From the NCBI RefSeq assembly GCF_040686855.1, contig NZ_JBFBOG010000002.1:1-64000 (forward strand): a DNA stretch of 64,000 nt, read 5' to 3'. The translations under genes and the position numbers were made by a program. A model generated the notes under the pieces. That model was given only the letters and a program-made list of their open reading frames with translations. It did no database searches and was not told where the DNA came from. Every line of letters begins with the position of its first letter. The stretch's first letter is position 1. Shown piece after piece: positions 24,856-33,240 of this stretch. Source of the stretch: Leifsonia sp040686855 (GTDB taxonomy: Bacteria; Actinomycetota; Actinomycetes; Actinomycetales; Microbacteriaceae).

Positions 24856-25701
24856 ATGGACGCCGTGCGCTACACCGACGCCCCCGCCCGCCGCGACGAA
24901 CTGCTCCGACGACTGTCCGTCGAGGGCTACGTGTCGTCGTCGCGCGTCGCGGAGGACTTCGGCGTCTCCGAGATGACGATCCGCCGCGACCTCCGGCAGC
25001 TCGAAGCCGACGGGCTCGCCCGACGCGTCGTCGGCGGCGCCAGCCTGCCGAACCTCGGCCACGGCCGTCCGTTCGACGAGCGGGCCGTGACCGGCAGCGG
25101 GGAGAAGCACTCCATCGCCGAGGCCTGCCTCGACCTGCTCGACGGCGCGGTCACGGTCGCCCTCGACGCCGGCACGACGGTCGCGAACCTGGCCGGGATG
25201 CTGTACCCGGGCACGACGATCATCAGCCACTCGGTGCCGGTGATCCAGGCGGCGATCGAACGCGACGACGTGGAGCTCGTCGCCGTCGGCGGCGTCTACC
25301 AGGCGGAGACCCGCAGCTTCGCCGGCGCCACCGCCCGGCGCACCATCGCCGACTACTCGATCGACGTCGCCGTGCTCTCGGCGACCGCGGTCGACACACG
25401 CGGCATCCTCTGCGCCAACGCGCTCGACGCGGAGCTCAAGCAGGAGCTCGCGCGCGCCGCCCGCACGACCGTGCTGCTCGTCGACCACTCCAAGCTCGGC
25501 GCCCGGGCCCCGATCCGCGTGGGCGGGCTGGACCTGGTGGATGCGATCCTCACCGACGCGGGCGCCGATCCCGACGACGTCCGCGCGCTGCGCGAGGCCG
25601 GTGCGACCGTGATCGTCGCCGGGGAGCCGTTCGACGCGCCCCTGCTCTCCGGTCGTGCGCCGACCCCCGCCTCCGACGAGCCGGGGGTCGGCGTCTCGTG
25701 A
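24856..25701 (+). CDS. DeoR/GlpR-family transcriptional regulator
   Basis: This 281-residue repressor has the N-terminal DeoR helix-turn-helix RRDELLRRLSVEGYVSSSRV and SEMTIRRDLRQLEADGLARR, then VVGGA and a ribose-5-phosphate-isomerase-like sensor domain (VALDAGTTVANLAGML, AVLSATAVD, VLLVDHSKLG). Phosphorylated sugars are the usual effectors, here perhaps the product of the FGGY or OtnK-like kinase. It is divergent to the FGGY operon and its stop overlaps the next start by 1 bp (TGATG), so it is cotranscribed with the acid-sugar kinase. Confidence 0.9.
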   Translation: MDAVRYTDAPARRDELLRRLSVEGYVSSSRVAEDFGVSEMTIRRDLRQLEADGLARRVVGGASLPNLGHGRPFDERAVTGSGEKHSIAEACLDLLDGAVTVALDAGTTVANLAGMLYPGTTIISHSVPVIQAAIERDDVELVAVGGVYQAETRSFAGATARRTIADYSIDVAVLSATAVDTRGILCANALDAELKQELARAARTTVLLVDHSKLGARAPIRVGGLDLVDAILTDAGADPDDVRALREAGATVIVAGEPFDAPLLSGRAPTPASDEPGVGVS

Positions 25702-26975
25702 TGCGGCTCGGCGCCGTCGCCGACGACGTGACGGGCGCCTGCGACCTCGCGGGCCGCGTCGTCGAGGCGGGACTCCCCGCGACCGTGCTGCTCGGGACAC
25801 CCGACGACGCGCCCGGCGATCTGTTCGAGGCCGGCGCGGGATGCGCTGTCGTCGCCCTCAAGGTGCGCACCGCCCCGGCCGCCGAAGCCGCCTCCGCCTC
25901 CGCCGCGGCGGCCCGTCTCCTTCTGGGGGCCGGTGCGACGCAGCTCTACCACAAGTACTGCTCGACGTTCGACTCGACGCCCGCCGGGAACATCGGGCCG
26001 ATCGCCGACGCCCTCGCGTCCGTGGCGGGAGCGACGGCGACCGTCGGCACGCCCGCCACACCCGGCGCCGGGCGCACGCAGTACCAGGGGACGCTGTTCG
26101 TCGACGGCGTGCCCCTCGCCGAATCCTCGATGCGCGACCATCCGCTGACCCCGATGCGTGACTCCGATCTCGTGCGGGTGCTGTCGCCGCAGACCCCCGC
26201 GCCGGTCGGGCTCGTGCGCTGGCAGGACGTCCGGCGGGGAGCGGACGCGGTGGCCGGGATGGTCGGAGACGGGCACGTCCTGGTGGATGCGCTGACCGAG
26301 GCCGACCTCGATGTGATCGCCGAGGCGATCGGCCGGATCGCGGCGCAACGGCCCGTCGTGGCCGGTGGCGGCGCGGGGGTGGCGACGGCCCTGGCCCGCG
26401 CGGCGGCATCCACGAGTCTGGGGCACGCACCCGCCACGGCTGGACTTCCGGCAGTGCCGCTCACCGGTCGCCTCATCCTCGCGGGGAGCGCATCGGCCGC
26501 CACGCGCGGACAGATCGCGGCCTTCCGCGGCGAGCGCCACGTCCTCGACCCGCTCGACCTGGCCCGCGACCCGCACGCGCTGACCCCGATCCGGGATGCG
26601 CTGGCCGCGCACACCGACCCGCTCGCGCCGATCCTCATCCACGCGTCCGGCGATGTCGCCGCCGCGCAGACCGCGCTCGGCGCCGAGCGGGCCGCCGCCC
26701 TGCTCGAGGACGCGCTCGCCGAGCTGGCCGCCTTCGCCGTCCACGCCCTCGGCCGCAGCCACCTCCTGGTCGCCGGCGGCGAGACCTCCGGCGCGGTGAC
26801 CGCCCGGCTCGGCCTGTCGCGGCTCCGCATCGGCGCGCAGGCCGCTCCGGGCGTCCCGTGGGCCGTCTCGTCGTCGGATGCCGGCGACGGACCGCGCACC
26901 ATCGCCGTCCTGCTGAAGTCGGGCAACTTCGGCGGCCCCGACCTGTTCACCGACGCCTGGGAGGTGTCGCCATGA
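25701..26975 (+). CDS. Four-carbon acid sugar kinase family protein (DUF1537, OtnK/DtnK-like)
   Basis: This 424-residue two-domain kinase begins LGAVADDVTGACDLAGRVVE, the family acid-sugar-binding start, and contains YHKYCSTFDSTPAGNIGPI. The C-terminal nucleotide-binding domain has HLLVAGGETSGAVTARLG and the closing LKSGNFGGPDLFTDA. Characterised members phosphorylate D-threonate, D-erythronate or 3-oxo-tetronates at O4. Start ATG 25701 overlaps the deoR stop. The next gene is an OtnC-like aldolase, the standard partner for decarboxylating the 3-oxo-tetronate 4-phosphate. No dehydrogenase of the LtnD type lies directly in the operon; one of the Gfo/Idh genes downstream or a distant gene would have to serve. 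Confidence 0.85.
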   Translation: MRLGAVADDVTGACDLAGRVVEAGLPATVLLGTPDDAPGDLFEAGAGCAVVALKVRTAPAAEAASASAAAARLLLGAGATQLYHKYCSTFDSTPAGNIGPIADALASVAGATATVGTPATPGAGRTQYQGTLFVDGVPLAESSMRDHPLTPMRDSDLVRVLSPQTPAPVGLVRWQDVRRGADAVAGMVGDGHVLVDALTEADLDVIAEAIGRIAAQRPVVAGGGAGVATALARAAASTSLGHAPATAGLPAVPLTGRLILAGSASAATRGQIAAFRGERHVLDPLDLARDPHALTPIRDALAAHTDPLAPILIHASGDVAAAQTALGAERAAALLEDALAELAAFAVHALGRSHLLVAGGETSGAVTARLGLSRLRIGAQAAPGVPWAVSSSDAGDGPRTIAVLLKSGNFGGPDLFTDAWEVSP

Positions 26976-27610
26976 CCACCATCCGCACCGAGGCCGAAGC
27001 GCGCGCCGCCATCGTGCGCGCCTGCCGCCACCTGTCGGCGGCGGGCCTGTCGCCGGGCAGCTCCGGCAACGTCAGTCTCCGCGTCGGGTCGCGCATCATC
27101 GCGACACCCACCGGTTCGTCGCTGCGGGCGGTCACCGAGGACGAGCTGGCCGCGACGCCGGCCGACCAGGAGGGCGCCCCGCGTCCCACCAAGGAGCTGC
27201 CGCTGCACGCCGCGATGTACGCCGCGCACCCGGACGCGACCGCAGTCGTCCACCTCCATTCGCCCTACGCCACGGCGATCGCGTGCCTGCCCCCGGGTGA
27301 CAGCGGGTACGCGCCGCTGCCCCCGCTCACGCCCTACCGCGTGATGCGGCTGGGTGATGTGCCGATCGTGCCCTATGCCCGACCCGGCAGCGCCGAGCTG
27401 GCCGCGGGCGTCGTGGCCGCCGCACCCGGGCACCCGGTGCTGCTGCTCGCGAACCACGGACCGGTCGTCGCCGCCCCCACCCTCGATGCCGCGATCGACC
27501 TGGCGGAGGAGCTGGAGACGGCCGCACAGCTGACGCTCCTGTTGCGGCAGGCGCCCGCTGTCGCCCTGGATGCCGCGGCGGTCGCGGCGCTCACCCCGCC
27601 GGGCCGCTGA
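26972..27610 (+). CDS. Class II aldolase/adducin-family protein (OtnC-like 3-oxo-tetronate 4-phosphate decarboxylase)
   Basis: This 212-residue zinc enzyme has LSPGSSGNVSLRV at the phosphate-binding N-terminus, acid PTKELPLHAAMYAA, the zinc pair VVHLHSPYA and a third ligand in LLANHGPVV. It belongs to the fuculose-phosphate aldolase/OtnC/araD superfamily. The 4-bp overlap with the acid-sugar kinase favours the OtnC reaction (CO2 plus dihydroxyacetone phosphate). An aldolase or epimerase activity cannot be excluded by motif alone. The 54-bp gap after it contains a triple GTTCC repeat and then an AGGAG ribosome site for the ABC gene. Confidence 0.82.
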   Translation: MTTIRTEAEARAAIVRACRHLSAAGLSPGSSGNVSLRVGSRIIATPTGSSLRAVTEDELAATPADQEGAPRPTKELPLHAAMYAAHPDATAVVHLHSPYATAIACLPPGDSGYAPLPPLTPYRVMRLGDVPIVPYARPGSAELAAGVVAAAPGHPVLLLANHGPVVAAPTLDAAIDLAEELETAAQLTLLLRQAPAVALDAAAVAALTPPGR

Positions 27611-27664
27611 GCCGCCTCCGTTCCGTTCCGTTCCACACCGCTCGATCCCCCAGGAGCACTGAAG

Positions 27665-29647
27665 ATGTCCAGCGTCCGCGCTGCCCCTCCCTCGCCGCCG
27701 CGCACGCCGCGCGGGGCTCGGATCCCCTCCGCCCGCCCGGGCGAGAAGCACCTGTCGTCGGTGCCGCGCTTCCTGCTCTGGCAGGCGGCCCGGCAGCCGG
27801 CGACCCTCACCGCCGGCGTGCTGTTCGGCGTGGTGTGGATGCTGTGCCAGGCCGTCTGGCCGTACCTGCTCGGCCGCGCGGTGGACGAGGGCGTGTCCGG
27901 CGATCCGTCCGCCTTGTGGGGCTGGTGCGGCGCCCTGCTCGTCGTCGCCGTGATCCAGGCGGTAACCGGGATGCTGAGGCACCGCATGGCCGTGTCCAAC
28001 TGGCTGCGCTCGTCGCTCGGTGTCGCGCGGCTGATCGGCTACCACTCGGCGGAGACGGGACCGGCGATCACCGCGACCACCTCGTCGGGGGAGATCGTCG
28101 CGACGGTGAGCACCGACTCCCTCCGCCTCGGGGCGATGTTCGACGTGACCGCGCGCCTCGGCGGCGGCGTCGTCGCGTTCGTCGCGGTGTCGATCATCAT
28201 GCTGAATGCGTCTCTCCCGCTTGGCCTCGCGGTCGTGATCGGCGTGCCCGCCGTCGCGCTCGTGCTCGCCCTGCTGCTGCGCCCGCTGCGCACGCGCCAG
28301 GCGGTGTGGCGCGAGGAGGCCGGCGGCCTGACCACGCTCGGCGCCGACACCGTCGTCGGCCTGCGCGTGCTGCGCGGGATCGGCGGCGAGCACGAGTTCG
28401 TCGAGCGCTACGCGACGCAGTCGCAGCGGGTGCGCGCGGCGGGCGTCGGGGTGGCGAAGACGCAGAGCTGGCTCGATGGACTCCAGGTGCTGCTGCCCGG
28501 CGCCTTCCTGGTGTTCATCGTCTGGTTCGGCGCGCACCTGGCGCTCGACGGCACGATCACCCCCGGTCAGCTGACGGCGTTCTACGGCTACGCGACCTTC
28601 CTGGTGCTGCCGCTGCGCACGGCGGTCGAGGCGGCCCAGACCTTCACCGCGGGCGTCGTCTCGGCGCGGCGCGTGCTGTCGGTGCTCCGCACCCGGCCGG
28701 CCGCCCGCGACACCGCCGAACCCGCCGAGGCCCCGGCCTGGGGCTCCGCCATCGAAGACCTCGCGTCCGGCGTGGTCATCGAGCCCGGCCGGTTCACCGC
28801 CATCGTCGACGCCGACCCGGATGAGGCGGCCGGCATCGCGACGCGCCTCGGCCGCTTCGACGACAGCGTCCATCACGAAGCGCCCGTGCTCTGGGGCGGA
28901 GTGGACCACACCCGCGTGCCGGTGCGGGAGGTCCGCGAGCGCATCGTCGTCAACGACGCGAACCCGCACCTCTTCGGCGGCAAGCTGCTCGACGGTCTCG
29001 ACACGCTGCCGATCCGTGACGCGGAGTTCACGGACACCTCCACCGGACGCCTGCGCCGCGTCTCCGCCGCGCTCGACACGGCCGCCGCGAGCGAGACCGT
29101 CGAGGCGCTTCCGGACGGCGTGCACGAGCGGGTCGCCGAGCGCGGCCGGACCTTCTCCGGCGGTCAGCGCCAGCGGCTCAGCCTGGCCCGGGCGCTGCTG
29201 ACCGACGCGGAGGTGCTGGTGCTGATCGAGCCGACCAGCGCGGTGGACGCGCACACCGAGGCGCAGATCGCCGAGCGGCTGCGCGAGGCCCGCGACGGCC
29301 GGACCACGGTCGTCGTCACCGCCAGCCCACTGCTGCTCGACCGGATGGACACCATCGCCGTCGTGCGGAAGGGCCGTGTCGTCGGGACCGGCACCCACCA
29401 GTCCCTGCTCCGCCAGGAGGACGACCTCGGCGACCTCTACCGGGCGATCGTCTCGCGCACCATCAGCGCCGCCGAGCCCGCCGACGGCGAAGACCTCGAG
29501 GCCGCGTGGACCGGGTCCATCGACGCGCTCTGGACAGCCACCCACCCGGTGTCCGCGCAGCGCCCGGCCGGCGACAGCAAACGCACGAAGAAGTCGAAGA
29601 AGAAGAAGGCGAAGAAGGGGACGGACGATGCTGCTTCCGATCGCTAG
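27665..29647 (+). CDS. ABC exporter half-transporter with degenerate nucleotide-binding site (subunit 1)
   Basis: This 660-residue TMD-NBD protein has about six helices in residues ~45-330. Its NBD is heavily degenerate. The Walker A position reads FTAIVDADPDEAAGIATRLG (~residues 377-396) with no GKS/T, Walker B reads VLVLIEPTSAVD with Ile for Asp, and the switch His is missing (VVVTASPLLL). By contrast the signature FSGGQRQRLSLARA (~residue 497) is perfect. It can therefore only form half of one working ATP site. A Lys-rich tail (residues ~640-655) precedes the stop. Start ATG 27665 follows AGGAGCACTGAAG. It overlaps subunit 2 by 20 bp. Confidence 0.88.
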   Translation: MSSVRAAPPSPPRTPRGARIPSARPGEKHLSSVPRFLLWQAARQPATLTAGVLFGVVWMLCQAVWPYLLGRAVDEGVSGDPSALWGWCGALLVVAVIQAVTGMLRHRMAVSNWLRSSLGVARLIGYHSAETGPAITATTSSGEIVATVSTDSLRLGAMFDVTARLGGGVVAFVAVSIIMLNASLPLGLAVVIGVPAVALVLALLLRPLRTRQAVWREEAGGLTTLGADTVVGLRVLRGIGGEHEFVERYATQSQRVRAAGVGVAKTQSWLDGLQVLLPGAFLVFIVWFGAHLALDGTITPGQLTAFYGYATFLVLPLRTAVEAAQTFTAGVVSARRVLSVLRTRPAARDTAEPAEAPAWGSAIEDLASGVVIEPGRFTAIVDADPDEAAGIATRLGRFDDSVHHEAPVLWGGVDHTRVPVREVRERIVVNDANPHLFGGKLLDGLDTLPIRDAEFTDTSTGRLRRVSAALDTAAASETVEALPDGVHERVAERGRTFSGGQRQRLSLARALLTDAEVLVLIEPTSAVDAHTEAQIAERLREARDGRTTVVVTASPLLLDRMDTIAVVRKGRVVGTGTHQSLLRQEDDLGDLYRAIVSRTISAAEPADGEDLEAAWTGSIDALWTATHPVSAQRPAGDSKRTKKSKKKKAKKGTDDAASDR

Positions 29648-31370
29648 CACCGCGACCGTGCGGGCGACCGGCGCCCGCCTGATCCGGCAGCATCGCGGCG
29701 GCCTCTCGGTCGTGCTCGTGCTGCACACGCTCGCCGCCGTCGCCGGTCTCGCCGGCCCCGCCCTCATCGGCCTCATCATCGACGGCATCACCGGCGGCAG
29801 CCTGTCGTCGGCGGGCATCGACACCATCGCCCTGGTGCTCCTCGGGGCGATCGTCTGCCAGGCCGTCCTGATCCGGTTCGCCCAGCGGCAGTCGATGATC
29901 CTCGGCGAGGGCGTGTTCGCGCAGCTGCGGGAGGAGTTCCTGGCGACCGTCGCACGACTCCCGCTCTCGACGGTCGAGGCGGCCGGGACCGGCGACCTGC
30001 TCGCCCGCACGACCAACGACATCCAGTCCGTCGCCCAGACGGTGCGCTTCGGCGTGCCGCGGATCCTCGTCGCCGGGGTCACCGCGGTGCTGACCGTCGT
30101 CGCGGCGTTCCTGGTGAGCCCGCCGGTCGCCGTCGCGATGTTCGCCGGAGTGCCCATCCTGGTGTTCGCCACGCGCTGGTACCTCAGGCGCTCGGGCCCC
30201 GGCTACCAGCGACAGCTGGCGTCCTATGCCACGCTCGGCGGCACGATCAGCGAGACCGTGGACGGCGTCCGCACGATCGAGGCGCTGAGCCTCGCGCCCG
30301 CGCAGCGGACGAAGATCGACGCCGCCCTGCGGGAGCGCCGCGAGTCCGAGTGGTACACGCTTTGGCTGCGGTCGTGGTTCTTCCCGAGCACCGACATCGC
30401 GTTCCTCCTCCCGGTGATCGTGGTGCTCGCCTGGGGCGCCTACCTCGTCGGCGGGGGCGTGGTCGGCATCGGGGCGGTGACCGCCGTCGCGCTCTACGCC
30501 ATGCAGCTGGTGTCGCCGGTGGACGAGCTGATCAGCTGGCTGGACGAGATCCAGGTCGGAACGACCGCGCTCTCACGGATCATCGGTGTGGCCGACGTGC
30601 CCGAGGACCGGCACGCGACCGGCGAGCAGCCGGCCGACGAGCACGTCGTCGCCTCGGACGTGCGCTACTCCTACCGCGAGGGCACGGAGGTGCTGCACGG
30701 CGTCTCGCTCGACCTCGCCGTCGGCGAGCGGCTGGCGATCGTCGGCCCGTCCGGATCGGGCAAGTCGACGCTGGGCCGCCTGATGGCGGGGATCACGGAG
30801 CCGTCCGGCGGCCGGATCACCGTCGGCGGCGTCCGCCTGGTCGACCTCCCGCTCGACGACCTGCGCAGCCACGTCGCCCTGGTCACACAGGAGCACCACG
30901 TCTTCGTCGGCACCATCGCCGAGAACCTGTCGCTTGCGAAGCCCGGCGCCGGACGCGACGAACTCGCCCGCGCGCTCCGGGTGGTGGATGCGCTGCGCTG
31001 GGTCCGCTCCATGCCCAAGGGCCTCGACACGGTCGTCGGCTCGGGAGGGGTCGTCCTCACGCCCGCGCAGGCGCAGCAGCTCGCACTCGCGCGGCTCGTG
31101 CTGCTCGACCCGCACACGCTCATCCTGGACGAGGCCACCTCGCTGCTCGACCCCACCGCCGCGCGCGACCTCGAGCGTGCGATGAACCGTGTTCTCGAGG
31201 GACGGACGGTCGTCGCGATCGCACACCGCCTCCACACCGCGCACGACGCCGACCGGATCGCGGTGGTGCGCGATGGGCACATCGACGAGCTCGGCAGCCA
31301 CGAGGAGCTGGTGGCCGCGGGAGGCGCGTACGCCGAGCTGTGGACGTCGTGGCACGGCGGCGGCCGGTGA
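29628..31370 (+). CDS. ABC exporter half-transporter with intact Walker motifs (subunit 2)
   Basis: This 580-residue TMD-NBD protein has Walker A GPSGSGKSTLGRLMAG, Q-loop LVTQEHHVF, Walker B TLILDEATSLLDP and switch His VVAIAHRL, all intact. The signature is degenerate (LTPAQAQQLALAR instead of LSGGQ). It is the exact complement of subunit 1: its Walker motifs pair with the FSGGQ of the partner to make one competent ATP site. I start at ATG 29628 because AAGGGG lies upstream; the start lies inside the 3' end of subunit 1. The product exports or imports an unknown substrate across the cytoplasmic membrane. Its stop overlaps the GH84 start (GTGA). Confidence 0.9.
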   Translation: MLLPIASTATVRATGARLIRQHRGGLSVVLVLHTLAAVAGLAGPALIGLIIDGITGGSLSSAGIDTIALVLLGAIVCQAVLIRFAQRQSMILGEGVFAQLREEFLATVARLPLSTVEAAGTGDLLARTTNDIQSVAQTVRFGVPRILVAGVTAVLTVVAAFLVSPPVAVAMFAGVPILVFATRWYLRRSGPGYQRQLASYATLGGTISETVDGVRTIEALSLAPAQRTKIDAALRERRESEWYTLWLRSWFFPSTDIAFLLPVIVVLAWGAYLVGGGVVGIGAVTAVALYAMQLVSPVDELISWLDEIQVGTTALSRIIGVADVPEDRHATGEQPADEHVVASDVRYSYREGTEVLHGVSLDLAVGERLAIVGPSGSGKSTLGRLMAGITEPSGGRITVGGVRLVDLPLDDLRSHVALVTQEHHVFVGTIAENLSLAKPGAGRDELARALRVVDALRWVRSMPKGLDTVVGSGGVVLTPAQAQQLALARLVLLDPHTLILDEATSLLDPTAARDLERAMNRVLEGRTVVAIAHRLHTAHDADRIAVVRDGHIDELGSHEELVAAGGAYAELWTSWHGGGR

Positions 31371-33190
31371 GCGGACTCGCGTGGCGTGGTGTCGTCGAGG
31401 GGTTCTACGGCGAGCCGTGGTCGCACGCCGACCGGCTCGCCTGGTTCCAACGCGGAGGCGCCATCGGGTTGAACCACTACCTGTACGCACCGAAGGACGA
31501 CCCGTGGCACCGCGAGGACTGGCGGGAGCCGTATCCCGCCGACCGGCTCGCCGGACTCGCGCGGCTGAACGATGAGGCGGCCGCGCGCGGCGTCCGCTTC
31601 GTCTACGCGATCTCGCCGGGCCTCTCGATGCGGTTCCACGAGGACGGCGAGCACGAGGCGCTTGCCTGCAAGTGCCGGCAGCTGCTCGACGCGGGCATCC
31701 GGTCGTTCGCGCTGCTCTTCGACGACGTGCCCATGGACGATCCGGAAGCGCTCGGACGCGCGCACGGAGCGGTGGCTGCGCGGTTCCGGGAGTCGTTCCT
31801 CCGGCCCGCGGGGATCGACGAGCCGGTGCTCTTCTGCCCCACCGACTATGCGGGACTCGCGCGCACGCCCTATCGCGTCGGGCTCGCGAAGACGCTGCCC
31901 GCCGACGCGCGCGTGCTGTGGACCGGGCCCGACATCGTCGTGGGCGCGGTGACCGCCGACGACGTCGCACAGGCCGCGCGCAGCTTCGACCGCGACCTCG
32001 TGCTGTGGGACAACTTCCCGGTGAACGACTTCGACCGCTCGAGGCTGTTCCTCGGCCCGCTGACCGGGCGGGAGGCCGCGCCGGGCCTGGTCGGCATCGT
32101 CGCGAACCCGATGGTGGAGGCCGCACCCTCGCGGTTCGCGCTGGAAACGGTCGCCGAGTGGGCGGCGGATCCCGCCTCCTACGACCCTGCCGCGGCGGCC
32201 TCGCGCGCGTACGCGGCCGTGGCCGGGACCGACGACGGCCTGCGCACCCTCGTGGACGCGTGCAGCGCGTGGCCGCCCGGGTCGCCGCGCTGGCCGCGAC
32301 TGGACGCTCTGGTCGCCGCCGAACGGTGGCGTGAGGCGGCCGACCTGCTCTCCCGCCTCGCCGACACGCACCCCGGCCCCGCCACGCCGCCCGACCTCGC
32401 CGCGCAGCTCGCGCCGTGGATCGCCGCAGCGCGAGCGGCCGGAGCCGCCGGCGTGCTCGCCTGCGGCGCGCTCGCGGGCGACGACGCCGCACCGACCGTC
32501 GACAGCCTCCTCACCGCCCGCCGAACCCTCGAAGCCGAGTTCGCCGACGTCGCGCGCGGCGCGGTGCTCGCCCTGGTCGATAGGGCCCTCGAACGCCTCG
32601 GCGTCGCGCCGCATCGCGCGCTGGGCGACGGTGCCCGCATCGCGGTCCTCACCGGGGCGAACCCCGCCCCCGGCGACCGCGAGCTGGTCGAATTCCTCGG
32701 TGGCGCCGGGATGCGCGCCCACCTGGGCGACGATCCGGACGCCGATCTGATCATCATCACCCGCCAGGCGCCCGAGGAGGTCGCGCGTGCCGCGGCGAAG
32801 CGCCCGGTGCCGCTGCTCGCGTGGGCGCACCTCGTGCCGCTCGGCCTCGCGTCCGCGGCCGCCGTCCCGCTCTCGGTGGACCGCGTCCACATCGCGGACC
32901 CCGCGCATCCGGTGGCCGCCGGGCTCACGGGTGAGGTCGTCGTCTACCGGGGCCGGTCCAAGCTGACCGTCGCCGATCCGCCCGAGGAGACGGCCGTCGT
33001 CGCGCGCGAGCCGGAGTCCGGGCGCGCTGTCATCGGCCTGACGCCCGTCGGCGCACGGATGGCCGACGGAAGCGCGGCACCTGCCGCCCGCGCCACATTC
33101 TTCCTCGCCGCCGACGGATTCGCGCCGTGGTTGGTGACGCCGGAGGCGCGCGCTCTGCTGCTCGCGACCGTACGCGACCTGCTCGACTGA
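31367..33190 (+). CDS. Beta-N-acetylglucosaminidase, glycoside hydrolase family 84
   Basis: This 607-residue O-GlcNAcase/hyaluronidase-type hexosaminidase starts LAWRGVVEGFYGEPWSHADR, the family signature, and has NHYLYAPKDDPWHRE and the catalytic Asp119-Asp120 pair in LLFDDVPMDD, which assist the substrate acetamido group. The C-terminal ~250 residues are a family-specific helical and mixed region. There is no signal peptide, so it acts inside the cell on imported GlcNAc-containing oligosaccharides. It starts at GTG 31367, overlapping the ABC subunit 2 stop, so it is cotranslated with the transporter. This hints that the transporter handles a HexNAc glycan or glycopeptide. Confidence 0.9.
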   Translation: MSGLAWRGVVEGFYGEPWSHADRLAWFQRGGAIGLNHYLYAPKDDPWHREDWREPYPADRLAGLARLNDEAAARGVRFVYAISPGLSMRFHEDGEHEALACKCRQLLDAGIRSFALLFDDVPMDDPEALGRAHGAVAARFRESFLRPAGIDEPVLFCPTDYAGLARTPYRVGLAKTLPADARVLWTGPDIVVGAVTADDVAQAARSFDRDLVLWDNFPVNDFDRSRLFLGPLTGREAAPGLVGIVANPMVEAAPSRFALETVAEWAADPASYDPAAAASRAYAAVAGTDDGLRTLVDACSAWPPGSPRWPRLDALVAAERWREAADLLSRLADTHPGPATPPDLAAQLAPWIAAARAAGAAGVLACGALAGDDAAPTVDSLLTARRTLEAEFADVARGAVLALVDRALERLGVAPHRALGDGARIAVLTGANPAPGDRELVEFLGGAGMRAHLGDDPDADLIIITRQAPEEVARAAAKRPVPLLAWAHLVPLGLASAAAVPLSVDRVHIADPAHPVAAGLTGEVVVYRGRSKLTVADPPEETAVVAREPESGRAVIGLTPVGARMADGSAAPAARATFFLAADGFAPWLVTPEARALLLATVRDLLD

Positions 33191-33240
33191 GCGCGCGGGA
33201 CGCTCCGCGGAGGGCGCCGCACCCTATGCGGCCTAGAGTT

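Noticed and set aside
25946..30172. A 1408-codon minus-strand frame through OtnK, OtnC and ABC
   Set aside because: Antisense shadow; Ala/Arg/Gly-rich and lacks any recognisable domain.
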